A stretch of DNA of 64,000 nucleotides from Marinimicrobium alkaliphilum (GCF_003259155.1 NZ_QGMQ01000004.1:1-64000); one strand, 5' to 3'. Counted from the first letter of the stretch, positions 1 through 9,785 are shown. Notes: a model not told the origin generated them from the letters alone. Numbers and translations: made by a program.

Positions 1-64
1 CTCCGGGCACCAAATTTCTCCGTTAGCGGCCCAAAAACAGCCCCCAATTCGTTTTGACAGGCTC

Positions 65-248
65 GGTGCCTCAGGTGTCGGATTACGCTTTGCTAATCCG
101 ACCTACTGGAAACATCGCGCCATTGCTCGCGTAGGTCGGATTAGGCGAAGCCGTAGTCCGACAAAGCGGCACCCAACCCGTATAAACCGCCAATGTTTGA
201 GTAGGTCGGATTAGCCCGCAGGGCGTAATCCGACACCTGAGGCACCCA
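65..248. repeat. Composite REP/BIME-like element
   Basis: Three copies of a short palindromic unit are visible: GTCGGATTACGC...GCTAATCCGACCTAC at 77-106, and inverted units at 131-162 and 201-236. The outer ends form a longer inverted repeat: about 24 bases from 65-88 (GGTGCCTCAGGTGTCGG and on) recur reverse-complemented at 225-248. The same units occur at 32290-32394 and 55427-55686. This is the structure of intergenic REP/BIME clusters mobilised by RAYT transposases; no RAYT gene is in the window. It lies downstream of the minus-strand MFS gene. Positions 1-64 show nothing I can identify. Confidence 0.85.
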
Positions 249-275
249 GCTCGAATATGATTAGGAATGCCCCTG

Positions 276-1496
276 TCAGGGCGCTGCTTCGCGCTCACCA
301 AACCGTCTTTGCTGGGGCATCAAAACCAGGGTCGCCACCAGCGCACCCGCCACAAACACCCCAAAGGTCCAACCAAAGCCCAGGGCATCCGCCAGATAGC
401 CCATGGCAAAGGCGCCCAGCGCGGGGCTGCCCATGCTGATCACGGTCCAGATGCTCATTACCCGGCCGCGATAGGCGTCGGCAACCATTAGTTGCAGCAG
501 GGCCTGACAGCCGGTGCCGGTAATGGTCATGCACAGGCTGGCCAAGGTCATCACCGGTACCAGCCAGGTCAGGCCGGTCAACACCACCACGGGCAACAAG
601 ATCAGCGCGCCCAGCAGCAGGGCACCAAAAATCAGACGGCTGATAACGGCCGGGTCCCCGTGTTGGCGCGATATCAACAATCCTCCAGCGATAGATCCGA
701 CACCAGCGGCCGCCGTGAGAATCGCCAGGGATTGTGCGGTGCCATCGGCCAATTGCCCGGAGATTGCAGGTAACAGCTCCATCACCGTACGCCCGAGCAG
801 GCCGTTGATCAGGGTCATGACCAGCACCAGCCGGATCAGCGGGGCCTGGCGGATAAACCCCAGCCCGGCCTTGAGGTCGGTCAGCACCGTGATGCTCCGG
901 TCCCGGGGCATCACTTTAATGGGGGGAACGTTAAATAGCAGCACCAGGGTCGTCAGGAACAGTCCGGCCGACACCGCAAAGGCAACCCCGGTTCCGGCCA
1001 GATAGATCAACCAGGCCGCCAATGCCGGGCCCAGAATACGCGCGACGTTGAAGACGATGGCAGACAATCCGATGCCACTGGGCAGCAGGTCGTCGCTGAG
1101 GATTTTGGGAATCAGCGCCAGGCGCATGGGGTGATGGGCGGAGGTGATGCAGCCGTAGGCCAGGGCCATGGTCAGGGTCCAGGGCAGGGAGACCGCACCG
1201 CTAATAAAGGCGATGGCCATCGCTGAGCAGACGACACTGTTCGCCGCCGCCGTGCACAGGACCCCGGTGCGCGGATCAATGCGGTCCGAGAGCACGCCGA
1301 ACAGGGGCGATAACACCAGTGTTGGCGCCAGCAGAAAGGCGCTGGCAATACCGACCCAAAACGCCGATTCGGTGAGTGTCCAGACGGTCCAGCCCAACAG
1401 AAAACGGACGATCCAGACCCCCAGCGTCGCGCTGCAGCTGGCGAGAAAATAGAAGCGGAAGGGCGGCGCGGAAAAGGCGGCAAAGGTCGTGTGCAT
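276..1496 (-). CDS. MFS exporter (EntS/MFS_3-like)
   Basis: A 406-residue, strongly hydrophobic protein with about 11-12 predicted membrane helices, the usual size for the major facilitator superfamily. The cytoplasmic loop between helices 2 and 3 carries the family signature as FGVLSDRIDPR (residues about 86-96). The overall pattern resembles the MFS_3/enterobactin-exporter-like group, proton-coupled efflux proteins of the inner membrane. No neighbouring gene indicates a substrate. The gene is divergent from the small membrane protein at 1674; the 177 bp between them must hold both promoters. Its 3' end runs into the REP element. Function as an exporter is inferred from the family; the substrate is unknown. 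Confidence 0.8.
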   Translation of the reverse strand: MHTTFAAFSAPPFRFYFLASCSATLGVWIVRFLLGWTVWTLTESAFWVGIASAFLLAPTLVLSPLFGVLSDRIDPRTGVLCTAAANSVVCSAMAIAFISGAVSLPWTLTMALAYGCITSAHHPMRLALIPKILSDDLLPSGIGLSAIVFNVARILGPALAAWLIYLAGTGVAFAVSAGLFLTTLVLLFNVPPIKVMPRDRSITVLTDLKAGLGFIRQAPLIRLVLVMTLINGLLGRTVMELLPAISGQLADGTAQSLAILTAAAGVGSIAGGLLISRQHGDPAVISRLIFGALLLGALILLPVVVLTGLTWLVPVMTLASLCMTITGTGCQALLQLMVADAYRGRVMSIWTVISMGSPALGAFAMGYLADALGFGWTFGVFVAGALVATLVLMPQQRRFGEREAAP

Positions 1497-1673
1497 CGCG
1501 CCATTCTAGCATGATGGGCGACCCGCGAGATGCTGAAAATCCCTTGCGGCCCGGTACGCCCCCTGTCGACCAGGAGCCGCCGCATCTCCCGGTGGATTGG
1601 CGTCGAAAGTCGGCTATTATTGATAGGAGCAGTGTACGCTCGACAACAATCGGCAAAAAAAGAGAGGTGTACC

Positions 1674-2051
1674 ATGGATAAGAAATATGTTCTCACCGCG
1701 CTCGGTTACGCATTGCTTGGCATGCTGCTGGGTATCTACATGGCAAAAACCGCAAACAATATTCAACATGTCACTCATGCTCATATCCTTCTGATCGGCT
1801 TTGTGGTGTCGTTTATCTACGGGGTGATCTACAAACTCTGGTTGAAGGGCAGTTTCGGGAGGATGGGCCAAGTACAGTACTGGGCCCATCAGGCAGGGAC
1901 GCTGATTATTGTGGTCGGGTTGTTCCTGTTATATGGCGGTTTTGTGGCGGAGTCGGTGGTGGGCCCGATTTTGGGAATTGGCTCCGTCGCTGTGATTGTT
2001 GCCATGTTGTTGATGAAGGTGATGTTCATCCGCTCGATCAGGGCTTCCTGA
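1674..2051 (+). CDS. Small four-helix membrane protein with a HAH motif
   Basis: A 125-residue protein starting MDKKYVLTALGYALL, preceded by a good ribosome binding site (AGAGAGG at 1661-1667); longer in-frame starts upstream lack one. Four hydrophobic segments are evident (about residues 7-24, 37-58, 70-92 and 97-117). The second opens with THAHILLIGFVVSF. A His-X-His at a helix start, together with a later YWAHQAG, recalls histidine ligands of heme-copper-oxidase subunit I-like proteins, but it is far too short to be an oxidase. I do not recognise a named family with certainty. It stands alone, divergent from the MFS gene, and a strong hairpin follows its stop codon. Confidence 0.75.
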   Translation: MDKKYVLTALGYALLGMLLGIYMAKTANNIQHVTHAHILLIGFVVSFIYGVIYKLWLKGSFGRMGQVQYWAHQAGTLIIVVGLFLLYGGFVAESVVGPILGIGSVAVIVAMLLMKVMFIRSIRAS

Positions 2052-2058
2052 TTTCCAA

Positions 2059-2086
2059 GGCGGGACAGCTGTGAAGCTGTCCCGCC
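2059..2086 (+). terminator. Strong hairpin after the small membrane gene
   Basis: A perfect 12-bp stem, GGCGGGACAGCT / AGCTGTCCCGCC, closes a GTGA loop 8 bp after the stop codon at 2051. There is no T-run, so it is not a canonical intrinsic terminator. It may stabilise the 3' end of the transcript or be a REP-like hairpin. Confidence 0.4.
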
Positions 2087-2178
2087 GCGTGCAGCGGGCG
2101 AGAGGCTGGCAATCCCCTGCGTGATGGCGTATGGTCACTTTTTAGACAAAAAGACGAAATAACAATAAGGTGCGCAGG

Positions 2179-5100
2179 ATGATGCGATTCTGGCTGGGCT
2201 TGGCCCTGCTGCTCTGGTCTTTCTCGAGTGTTGCTCAGGTGGTGATCAATGAGCTTCAGGCCTCTAACGGTGTCACCGTCGAGGACGAAGATGGCGACAA
2301 CGAGGACTGGATTGAGCTCTACAATGGGGGTTCCGAAGCGGTCAATCTCGATGGTTATTGGCTCTCGGATGACTACGACAATCCCTCGCGCTGGATTTTT
2401 CCCGCGGTAACCCTGGAGGCTGGCGACACCCTGTTGGTCTGGGCCTCGGGCAAGAACCGACGCAGCGCCGGTGCGCCCCTGCACACCAACTTCGGTATCA
2501 GTGCCGGTGGTGAAGAAATTCTGCTGTCAGCACCGGATGGCACGTTGATAGACGAAGTGCCGCCCTTGCCGTTGCCAACGGACATTTCCTGGGGCCGGGT
2601 CAGCGATGGTGCCGATGAGTGGGCTTATTTTGACGAGCCGACACCTGGACAATCGAACACCACCGCGAGCTATGAAGAAATTCTGGACCCGCCGACCTTT
2701 TCTGCACCCGGCGGTTTCTATGACGGCGAGTTTTCCCTGACCCTGAGTCACGCCGATCCGGAGGTGACCATCGTTTACACGCTGGATGGCTCGCCGCCAA
2801 CCCCGAACAACCTGGACGGCACCACCTACAGCTACAAAACCCGTTACCGCCAGGGACCCAGCCAGAGCGACGGTGAATTGGTGGAGCGCAGCTTTACCTC
2901 CTACAGCTACAACGAGCCTTTGCCGATAGCGGACCGCTCGGATGCGCCCAACGAGCTGGCGCTGATCCCGTCGACCTTTGACAACAATCCGAACTACCTG
3001 CCCGAACACCCCATTGCCAAGGGCCAGGTGATTCGGGCGCGGGCGTTCAAGGACGGCGCAATTCCCAGCACCGTGGCGAGCCATTCCTACTTTATTACCG
3101 ATGGCGGCGAAAACCCCCATCAAGTGTCTGTGATCTCCCTTGCGGTACAGGAGGACGGGCTGTTCGAGTACCAGGACGGCATCTATGTCGCGGGCTCACG
3201 CTTTGATCAGTGGCGCGACGCCAATCCGCATGCTTGGGCCGATGGTGGCACCCAGGCCAACTGGCAGTTGCGCGGGCGCGAGTGGGAGTTGCCTACCCAT
3301 CTCGAACTGTTCGAGCCCGGCAGCACCCAGGCAGATTTATTGCGCGACATTGGTATTCGTGTTCACGGTGGCTGGAGTCGCGAGGGGCGCAGTAAATCCC
3401 TGCGCCTGTATGCCCGCAACGCCTACGGCGAGTCGCGCTTCAATTACCCGATTTTTCCGGGATCCTCCGATGAGGATTACAACCGCTTGATGCTGCGCAA
3501 CTCGGGCAACGACCGCTCCTATACGCTGTTTCGCGACGCCATGATTCAGGCGTTGGGCGAGGGGATGCGGATGGATACTCAGGCCTACCGGCCGGCGGTG
3601 GTGTACCTGAACGGCGAGTACTGGGGCATTCTCAACCTGCGCGAGCGCTATGATCGTCACTATCTGGCGCGCACCCACGGCGTCGACCCGGACAATGTGG
3701 ACTTTCTCACCAATCGCGACGAAGTGGGTGAGGGCGATGCCGTCCACTATCAGGAGACCCTCGACTATATTGAGGCCCACGGGGTGGTTGAAGATCAACA
3801 CTTTGCCCATGTCCAGACCCGGGTCGATACCGACAATTACATGGACTACACCATCGCCAACATTTTCGCCAACAACACCGACTGGCCGGGCAACAATGTT
3901 GATTACTGGCGTCTGCGCACCGACAGCTATCTGCCCGGGGCTGCGCACGGCCACGATGGCCGCTGGCGCTGGTTGTGGTTTGATGCGGACTTCGGTTTTG
4001 GCCTCTACGACGGCGTCAATGGCGCGAGCAATAACACCCTGGCGTTCGCCACTCAGGCAGGTTTGAGCGAGTGGCCCAACCCGGACTGGTCTACCTTTTT
4101 GTTGCGCAACCTGCTCGAGAACGAAGGTTACCGCGAGGATTACATCAACCGCTTTGCCGATCTGCTCAACAGTCAGTTCAGCAGCGCCCATGTGGTGCCC
4201 ACCATCCGAGCCATGCAGGCGGTGATTGAACCGGAGGTCGCCCAGCACAGCGAGCGCTGGCGCGAGCCGGCGGATATTCAGTCCTGGCGCAGTCTGGTGC
4301 AGATAATGGTGGATTTTGCTCAGGTGCGGCCCGAGTACCAGCGTCAACATTTGGAGAGTCATTTCGGTCTCGCCGGCCGCTATACCCTGACGTTGGACAG
4401 CGCCAATGCCGCCCACGGGCATATTCGGGTAAACACCCTTGAGGTCACTGACGCAACGCCGGGTGTCAGCGATGCGGTTTATCCTTGGGAGGGCGAGTAT
4501 TTCCGGGGCGTACCCATCCGCCTCGAGGCGGTGCCGGCACCGGGTTACCGCTTCAGTCACTGGAGCGGTGCCAGCGATGCGGATGAGGCCCGGATTACCC
4601 TCGACCCCAGTGGCGATACTCAGGTTCAGGCCCACTTTGTGCCGGCGAATCCGCCGTTTTTGCACGCCTGGGTGTTCGACGGTGACCTGGCCAATAACAC
4701 GCCCCTTGAGACCATCAACGCGAGTCTGAGTCATACCGAAAAACCGGCGCGGATCGTGTTTCACTCCGCGCTTGAGGGTTACCCCTTTGATGAGGCCGAT
4801 GAGCGCTGGCGCGATGCCTCCATGGAGCGGCGCAACGCGCCCACCACCATCAATTACATGCTCGACACGCCATACGCCGATGCCAACCTGCGCGGGCTCC
4901 AGGTCAAGCAGCCGTTTATGGGGGATGCGGGGGAGAATGCGCTGGCCTTCGAGTTGCCCACCACCGGTTACAGCGGCGCGGTGCTGCGTTTTGCCGCCAT
5001 GGATGAGGGCGCCGCCGACAGCCTGCTGGTGGATTACTCGGTGAGCAGCGGCGAGCCCCGCTGGACCACGGCGGGGCTGTCCAACACCATTCTGCCCTTG

Positions 5101-6984
5101 GCGGACGACTTTCAGCTCTATCGAGTCAACTTTAAGGGTGTGCCCGGGGTGGATGACAATCCCGACTTCCGGGTGCGGATCCGCTTTGCCGGCCCGGACA
5201 TGAATGCCAATGACGGCAACCGCGTGACCTTTAACAACATTTCCCTGGCCCTGGAGCAACAGACCGAGCTTGTGTATTTCTGGCTGTTCGACAGCGACCT
5301 GCCCAATAACACCGAACTGGAAGACATTCGTCCCACGTTCGGCGCAGTACCGGGTGCAAGGATCCACTATGCCTCGGCACTGCCGGGCTACCCGGACACT
5401 GATCGGCAGGCGTCTCTGGAGCGGCGCAATGAGCCTACCGCGCTCAATTACTGGCCTGAAGGCAATCAAGGCATCGACTTTGAGCAGGTCAATATGCGGG
5501 CCATTCAGGTGCGCCAGCCGTTCCGGGGCGAGGCGGGCGAAAATGCCCTGATGTTCCAGATGCCCACCGTGGGCATCCGTCAGCCGGTGTTCCGCTTTGC
5601 CGCCATGGATGAGGGAGCGGCGAGCGAGCTGAGGGTGGACTATGCCGTGAATGCAGGTACGCCCCAGTGGACCTCGGCGGGCTTGAGTCACCGGCGCCTG
5701 CCGTTGGTGGAAGACAGTTTTCAGGCCTACGAGGTGGACTTCAGTGGCATCGCCGGGGCCAGTGACAACCCGCACTTTATCGTCAGGCTGCGTTTTGCCG
5801 GTGAGGATATGGCGGCCGACAACGGTGACCGGGTCACCTTCAACAATATCAGCCTGCACGGGCGCCTGAGCGCGGCCACGGATACCGGCGACTTACCGCC
5901 CGCGTCCGGTGATCAGCCACCCGCGGGCCCCGGCGAGTTTGCCGGACGCCAGCGGGTGAGTGGGGCCACAGGCAGTGTTCTGGGCGACAACCACGATGCG
6001 GGACGTGAATCCGGCGAACCGGTCCACGGCGCGCATCTGAATGTGGAAGGGGCCGAACACAGTCTCTGGTGGACCTGGACCGCCCCGGATACCGAGCGCA
6101 TGCGTTTTGTCAGTGACCTCAGCCGTATCGACACGGTGCTTGGGGTTTATCGGGGCGAGCAGCTGGAGGCCCTGACACCGGTGGTGGCAGCGCAGGACGC
6201 CCCCGATCAGCTGTGGTTTGTGGCCGAAGCCGGCGAGACCTATCACCTGGCCGTGGCCGGACGCGACAATGCGCAAGGCGAGGTGGCCCTGAGCTGGAAT
6301 GCACAACCCGCCGATGCCGCGCCGGTGAGTGTCGATGGCGAGAGTGGTCAGCCGGCGATCATCTGTGAGTTGGCGGAGTGTGAGCTGGATGCTGACGGCA
6401 ACCTGTTGTTGGACCTTGAGGGACTGGGACTGCTGGTATTGTTGCTGGAGTCCGATAATCCCCATTTCCATGCGCTCGAATATCATGGTGATAGCCCCTG
6501 GTATAACCACTTCAGCAGCCCGCTGGCGGATTCGCGCACGCGTATCATCGCCGACGTAGACGGCTTGCCGGTGGTGATCACCCGCGCTGTGGGGGAGGCT
6601 GGCCGCCACTATCAGATTGAAGCGTACGCCGATGGCCGGACCCGCCAGCGGGTGGTGTCGGCTCAGGGCAGCGAACTGCTGCGCGCCAATCTGGCACTGT
6701 CCGACAGTGAGGTCGAGCTTGATGATGACGGTGAGCTGCGCACCTGGGTGGCGTTGCCGGAAGGCGAGGCGGGGCCGTTAAGGGCCTATTGGCGACTCAA
6801 TGACGATGCCAGCCTCCAACTGCGTTACGAGCGCCACAATAGTGTCAGCGATACCTGGGAGCCTGTGTCCGAGCGCCTGGCGGCTAGCCACCTGCCATCG
6901 GGAACACTGTTAGTGCTCGACGAAGTAGACGGCGAAATACAGCTGCGCGTGCGCGCGCGGGTTGCCAACGATCTTTATTTCTAG
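2179..6984 (+). CDS. Secreted multidomain CotH kinase / lamin-tail protein
   Basis: About 1600 residues. The start is probably ATG 2179, because AAGG at 2167-2170 is well spaced; GTG 2170 is an alternative. A signal peptide (FWLGLALLLWSFSSVAQ) is followed by a lamin-tail domain (about residues 24-160: VVINELQASNG, DWIELYNGG), then a chitobiase/hexosaminidase C-terminal-type module (about 170-315, TIVYTLDGSPPT). The CotH domain follows (about 315-750: IRVHGGWSREGRSKSLRL, YLNGEYWGILNLRERYD, WLWFDADFGFGLYDG), then an InlB-type B-repeat (about 770-820, GYRFSHWSG). Two homologous modules of about 200 residues come next (nt 4666-5253 and 5275-5862), then a PPC-like beta domain and a beta-rich tail. 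CotH proteins are atypical kinases that phosphorylate secreted proteins; surface or extracellular location is inferred. The target is unknown. Confidence 0.85.
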   Translation: MMRFWLGLALLLWSFSSVAQVVINELQASNGVTVEDEDGDNEDWIELYNGGSEAVNLDGYWLSDDYDNPSRWIFPAVTLEAGDTLLVWASGKNRRSAGAPLHTNFGISAGGEEILLSAPDGTLIDEVPPLPLPTDISWGRVSDGADEWAYFDEPTPGQSNTTASYEEILDPPTFSAPGGFYDGEFSLTLSHADPEVTIVYTLDGSPPTPNNLDGTTYSYKTRYRQGPSQSDGELVERSFTSYSYNEPLPIADRSDAPNELALIPSTFDNNPNYLPEHPIAKGQVIRARAFKDGAIPSTVASHSYFITDGGENPHQVSVISLAVQEDGLFEYQDGIYVAGSRFDQWRDANPHAWADGGTQANWQLRGREWELPTHLELFEPGSTQADLLRDIGIRVHGGWSREGRSKSLRLYARNAYGESRFNYPIFPGSSDEDYNRLMLRNSGNDRSYTLFRDAMIQALGEGMRMDTQAYRPAVVYLNGEYWGILNLRERYDRHYLARTHGVDPDNVDFLTNRDEVGEGDAVHYQETLDYIEAHGVVEDQHFAHVQTRVDTDNYMDYTIANIFANNTDWPGNNVDYWRLRTDSYLPGAAHGHDGRWRWLWFDADFGFGLYDGVNGASNNTLAFATQAGLSEWPNPDWSTFLLRNLLENEGYREDYINRFADLLNSQFSSAHVVPTIRAMQAVIEPEVAQHSERWREPADIQSWRSLVQIMVDFAQVRPEYQRQHLESHFGLAGRYTLTLDSANAAHGHIRVNTLEVTDATPGVSDAVYPWEGEYFRGVPIRLEAVPAPGYRFSHWSGASDADEARITLDPSGDTQVQAHFVPANPPFLHAWVFDGDLANNTPLETINASLSHTEKPARIVFHSALEGYPFDEADERWRDASMERRNAPTTINYMLDTPYADANLRGLQVKQPFMGDAGENALAFELPTTGYSGAVLRFAAMDEGAADSLLVDYSVSSGEPRWTTAGLSNTILPLADDFQLYRVNFKGVPGVDDNPDFRVRIRFAGPDMNANDGNRVTFNNISLALEQQTELVYFWLFDSDLPNNTELEDIRPTFGAVPGARIHYASALPGYPDTDRQASLERRNEPTALNYWPEGNQGIDFEQVNMRAIQVRQPFRGEAGENALMFQMPTVGIRQPVFRFAAMDEGAASELRVDYAVNAGTPQWTSAGLSHRRLPLVEDSFQAYEVDFSGIAGASDNPHFIVRLRFAGEDMAADNGDRVTFNNISLHGRLSAATDTGDLPPASGDQPPAGPGEFAGRQRVSGATGSVLGDNHDAGRESGEPVHGAHLNVEGAEHSLWWTWTAPDTERMRFVSDLSRIDTVLGVYRGEQLEALTPVVAAQDAPDQLWFVAEAGETYHLAVAGRDNAQGEVALSWNAQPADAAPVSVDGESGQPAIICELAECELDADGNLLLDLEGLGLLVLLLESDNPHFHALEYHGDSPWYNHFSSPLADSRTRIIADVDGLPVVITRAVGEAGRHYQIEAYADGRTRQRVVSAQGSELLRANLALSDSEVELDDDGELRTWVALPEGEAGPLRAYWRLNDDASLQLRYERHNSVSDTWEPVSERLAASHLPSGTLLVLDEVDGEIQLRVRARVANDLYF

Positions 6985-6993
6985 GGGCTCAAG

Positions 6994-7281
6994 ATGATGA
7001 AATTATTCGCAATTGCTGCCTTCCTTGTGTGTTTGAGCGCTTGTGATTCGGGGTCGAGCGGGGCGCCGCCGGGCACCGGCTCGCCGGAACCGCCCGAAGA
7101 ACAGCCGAGCGTGACCGACATGGTTGCCGGGGAGGTCTATACTGTAACCATCAACGACCGCCTGGTGGTGACCAGTGCTGATGCGGCCCTGATTGAGCTG
7201 GTCTACACGCTGGATTTGGACACCGGTGAAGACGGCACACAGGTACAGTTGCGGGAGGGTAGCGCCGAGCTGTTTCAGTAG
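6994..7281 (+). CDS. Small putative lipoprotein
   Basis: A 95-residue protein with a lipoprotein signal peptide: MMKLFAIAAFLVCLSACDSG, lipobox LSAC with the lipidated Cys at about residue 17. A Gly/Pro/Glu-rich linker (GAPPGTGSPEPPEEQPS) precedes a short beta-type domain of about 55 residues. It begins 9 bp after the CotH-protein stop and is probably co-transcribed with it. No family is recognised. Asp at position +2 after the Cys would favour inner-membrane retention under the E. coli rule. Whether it serves as a membrane partner of the upstream secreted protein is speculation from adjacency. Confidence 0.7.
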   Translation: MMKLFAIAAFLVCLSACDSGSSGAPPGTGSPEPPEEQPSVTDMVAGEVYTVTINDRLVVTSADAALIELVYTLDLDTGEDGTQVQLREGSAELFQ

Positions 7282-7419
7282 TCTGGCCGATGCTCCATTT
7301 TGGGGCGTTCGCGACCCGTCAGTGGACTTGTCTCCTAAGTTGCTGTATTATATGGATAAGTTTGTCGGTGTGCGGGGATGCGCGCCGGCTTTCATTAACT
7401 GCTACAGGAACTGACAACG

Positions 7420-7965
7420 ATGGCTACGGATACGGAATCATCTGAAGAAACACATATTGAGCGGGTGGCTGACCTCACCCTGAGAACCCCCAGGTCAACC
7501 GATGGCTACGCCCTGCACAAACTGGTAGAAGCCAGCCCCCCTCTGGACCCCAACTCCATTTACTGCAACCTTCTGCAGTGTTCTCATTTTTCCCAAACCG
7601 GTGTTGCTGTAGAGCTGGACGGCGAATTGGTCGGTTTTACCTCCGGCTACCTGATTCCCGACCGCCCCGACACCCTTTTTGTCTGGCAGGTGGTAATCGC
7701 TGAAGCCGCCCGTGGCAAGGGTCTGGCGAAGCGGATGCTCAAGCATTTGCTCAAGCGCGCCGTCTGCAAAAACGTGCGGCATATCGAAACCACCATCACC
7801 CCGGATAACGAAGCGTCCTGGGCGTTGTTTCGCAGTCTGGCGCGCGACCTGGAGACCGAACTGAACAGCGCCGTCTGGTTTGAACGCGAGCCCCATTTTG
7901 GTGGCCAGCACGACGACGAGCATCTGCTTAAGCTCGGTCCCTTTGAGGTCAGCACGCTGCGCTGA
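7420..7965 (+). CDS. ectA: L-2,4-diaminobutyrate N-gamma-acetyltransferase
   Basis: EctA acetylates L-2,4-diaminobutyrate with acetyl-CoA to N-gamma-acetyl-diaminobutyrate, the second dedicated step of ectoine synthesis in the cytoplasm. The 181-residue protein shows the GNAT acetyl-CoA loop as [15 protein letters not shown] (about residues 102-116). Family-typical text includes [32 protein letters not shown] near the N-terminus, quoted here only in part: [16 protein letters not shown]. It is followed by ectB, ectC and ask in the standard order. The 138 bp upstream contain AT-rich promoter-like sequence (TTGTCT at 7328, TATTATATGG at 7346), and no ectR regulator is adjacent. Osmotic induction is expected from the family but not shown by the sequence. 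Confidence 0.97.
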   Translation: MATDTESSEETHIERVADLTLRTPRSTDGYALHKLVEASPPLDPNSIYCNLLQCSHFSQTGVAVELDGELVGFTSGYLIPDRPDTLFVWQVVIAEAARGKGLAKRMLKHLLKRAVCKNVRHIETTITPDNEASWALFRSLARDLETELNSAVWFEREPHFGGQHDDEHLLKLGPFEVSTLR

Positions 7966-8033
7966 GACCCGCGCAGCGGTACACCGTTTTCCCCTTAAAC
8001 CTCGAACCTACTATGCTAAGAGGCATTACACGC

Positions 8034-9308
8034 ATGACAATCTTTTCTGAAGTTGAATCAGCAGTACAGTCCTACGCCCGTTCCTTTCCGGTTGTGTTCG
8101 ACCAGGCGCGCGGCAGCCATATCTATGACGGCGAAGGCAACGCCTATCTGGATTTCCTGGCCGGCGCTGGCTCACTTAACTACGGGCACAACAACCCGGT
8201 TTTGAAGAAAGCGCTGATCAACTACATCGAAAATGACGGTATCACCCACGGTCTGGACATGCACTCCAAGGCCAAAGCGCATTTTCTGAGCGTATTCCGC
8301 GAGCGCATCATGGCCCCGCGTGATCTCGACTATCGGATGCAGTTTACCGGGCCCACGGGCACCAATGCCGTCGAGGCGGCCTTGAAATTGGCACGTAAAG
8401 TGACTGGTCGCAATGATGTGATCTCCTTTACCAACGGCTTTCACGGTGTGACTCTGGGTGCAGTGGCGGCCACGGGCAATCAGCACCACCGCGGCGGTGC
8501 GGGCGTGCCCCTGAGCGATGTCACCCGCATGCCTTTCTGCGGTTACCACGGGCGTGACGTCGACACACTGAAAATGATCGATAAATTGCTCAAGGACCCC
8601 TCCAGTGGCGTTGCCACCCCGGCGGCCTTCATCGTTGAGACGGTGCAGGGTGAGGGCGGCCTGAACGTGGCTGAAATGGACTGGCTTAAAGGCCTTGAAA
8701 AGCTCTGCCGCAAGCATGAGATTCTGCTGATTGTTGACGATATTCAGGCCGGTTGTGGTCGTACCGGCACCTTCTTCAGCTTCGAGCCTGCCGGCATCAA
8801 GCCGGATATTGTCACCCTGTCCAAATCCCTGAGTGGCTATGGCTTGCCGTTTGCGGTTGTGCTGTTGGCGCCGGAATTGGACGAGTGGTTGCCGGGCGAA
8901 CACAATGGCACCTTCCGGGGCAATAACCACGCCTTTGTGACAGCTGCCGCGGCCATTGAGCACTATTGGGCCGACGACCGTTTTGAAAAGGAAATCCAGG
9001 CCAAATCGGCGCTGGTGACCAAGCGTCTGAAGGCGATCCGCGACCAACTGGGTGAAACCGAACTGCGCCTCAAAGGTCGAGGCATGATGCAGGGACTGGA
9101 GTGTCGCTCGGGCGAGATCGCGGGCAAGGTCAGTCAGGCGGCGTTTGAGCGCGGTATGATCATTGAGACTGCGGGTAATTACGATCAGGTGGTCAAGGTT
9201 TTCTGCCCGCTGACCATCAGTGATGAAGAGCTGAACAAGGGCCTGGATATTCTGGCCGACAGTTTTTCGGCGGTCTTTAAAGAACTGAGCTTGAGTCAGG
9301 CGTCCTGA
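8034..9308 (+). CDS. ectB: Diaminobutyrate-2-oxoglutarate aminotransferase
   Basis: EctB is the PLP-dependent class III aminotransferase that converts aspartate-semialdehyde plus glutamate to L-2,4-diaminobutyrate, the first committed step of ectoine synthesis. With the start at ATG 8034 the protein has 424 residues; AAGAGG at 8018-8023 is correctly spaced for it, whereas ATG 8013 has no ribosome binding site. Visible motifs are the glycine-rich cofactor region [18 protein letters not shown], the Asp-containing [13 protein letters not shown] that contacts the pyridine ring, and the Schiff-base Lys in [12 protein letters not shown]. It lies 68 bp after ectA. Confidence 0.97.
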   Translation: MTIFSEVESAVQSYARSFPVVFDQARGSHIYDGEGNAYLDFLAGAGSLNYGHNNPVLKKALINYIENDGITHGLDMHSKAKAHFLSVFRERIMAPRDLDYRMQFTGPTGTNAVEAALKLARKVTGRNDVISFTNGFHGVTLGAVAATGNQHHRGGAGVPLSDVTRMPFCGYHGRDVDTLKMIDKLLKDPSSGVATPAAFIVETVQGEGGLNVAEMDWLKGLEKLCRKHEILLIVDDIQAGCGRTGTFFSFEPAGIKPDIVTLSKSLSGYGLPFAVVLLAPELDEWLPGEHNGTFRGNNHAFVTAAAAIEHYWADDRFEKEIQAKSALVTKRLKAIRDQLGETELRLKGRGMMQGLECRSGEIAGKVSQAAFERGMIIETAGNYDQVVKVFCPLTISDEELNKGLDILADSFSAVFKELSLSQAS

Positions 9309-9331
9309 TTGGACGTTTTACTCGACCGAAC

Positions 9332-9357
9332 GCACCGGCCCTGACACGGGCCGGTGC
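9332..9357 (+). terminator. Hairpin between ectB and ectC
   Basis: A perfect 10-bp GC-rich stem, GCACCGGCCC / GGGCCGGTGC, with a TGACAC loop, followed by TCATTTTATA. It lies 23 bp after the ectB stop and 30 bp before the ectC start. The weak T-run makes it a possible attenuator or partial terminator, or an mRNA-stability element, within the operon. Confidence 0.5.
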
Positions 9358-9386
9358 TCATTTTATACTTAACGAGTGAGATAGCC

Positions 9387-9785
9387 ATGATCGTCAGAAC
9401 CCTGAAAGAAGCGCAACAGTCAGACCGCAAGGTCGAGTCCGAAGGCTTTAACAGCGTGCGTTTACTGTTGAAGAACGACCAGATGGGCTTTTCCTTTCAC
9501 ATCACCACCATTTACAAAGACGCCGAGCTGCATCTGCATTACCAGAATCACCTGGAGTCCGTTTACTGCATCAGCGGTAAAGGCTCTGTCGAAACCCTGG
9601 ACGACGGCAAAGTTCACCCGATCGAGCCGGGCACGATTTACATTCTGGATAAGCACGATAAACACATTTTGCGCGCCGAAGAAGAAATGCAGATGGCCTG
9701 CGTTTTCAATCCGCCATTGCACGGCAACGAAAAGCACAATGCCGATGGCGCCTACGAGCTGGACGGCGAGGAAGTCGGGAATTAA
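9387..9785 (+). CDS. ectC: L-ectoine synthase
   Basis: EctC is the cupin-fold, metal-dependent ectoine synthase that cyclises N-gamma-acetyl-diaminobutyrate to ectoine. The start at ATG 9387 gives [16 protein letters not shown], the canonical N-terminus, and 132 residues, the normal length; an upstream ATG at 9354 overlaps the hairpin tail and is rejected. Typical family residues are visible in [20 protein letters not shown], where glutamate and histidines act as metal ligands, and in [16 protein letters not shown]. No ectD (ectoine hydroxylase) follows, so the end product of this locus is probably ectoine, not 5-hydroxyectoine. Confidence 0.97.
   Translation: MIVRTLKEAQQSDRKVESEGFNSVRLLLKNDQMGFSFHITTIYKDAELHLHYQNHLESVYCISGKGSVETLDDGKVHPIEPGTIYILDKHDKHILRAEEEMQMACVFNPPLHGNEKHNADGAYELDGEEVGN

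Noticed and set aside
3337-5859. 840-codon open frame antisense to the CotH protein
   Set aside because: It mirrors the codon pattern of the clear sense gene in GC-rich DNA, has no signal, domain or ribosome binding site, and its translation shows no recognisable family.
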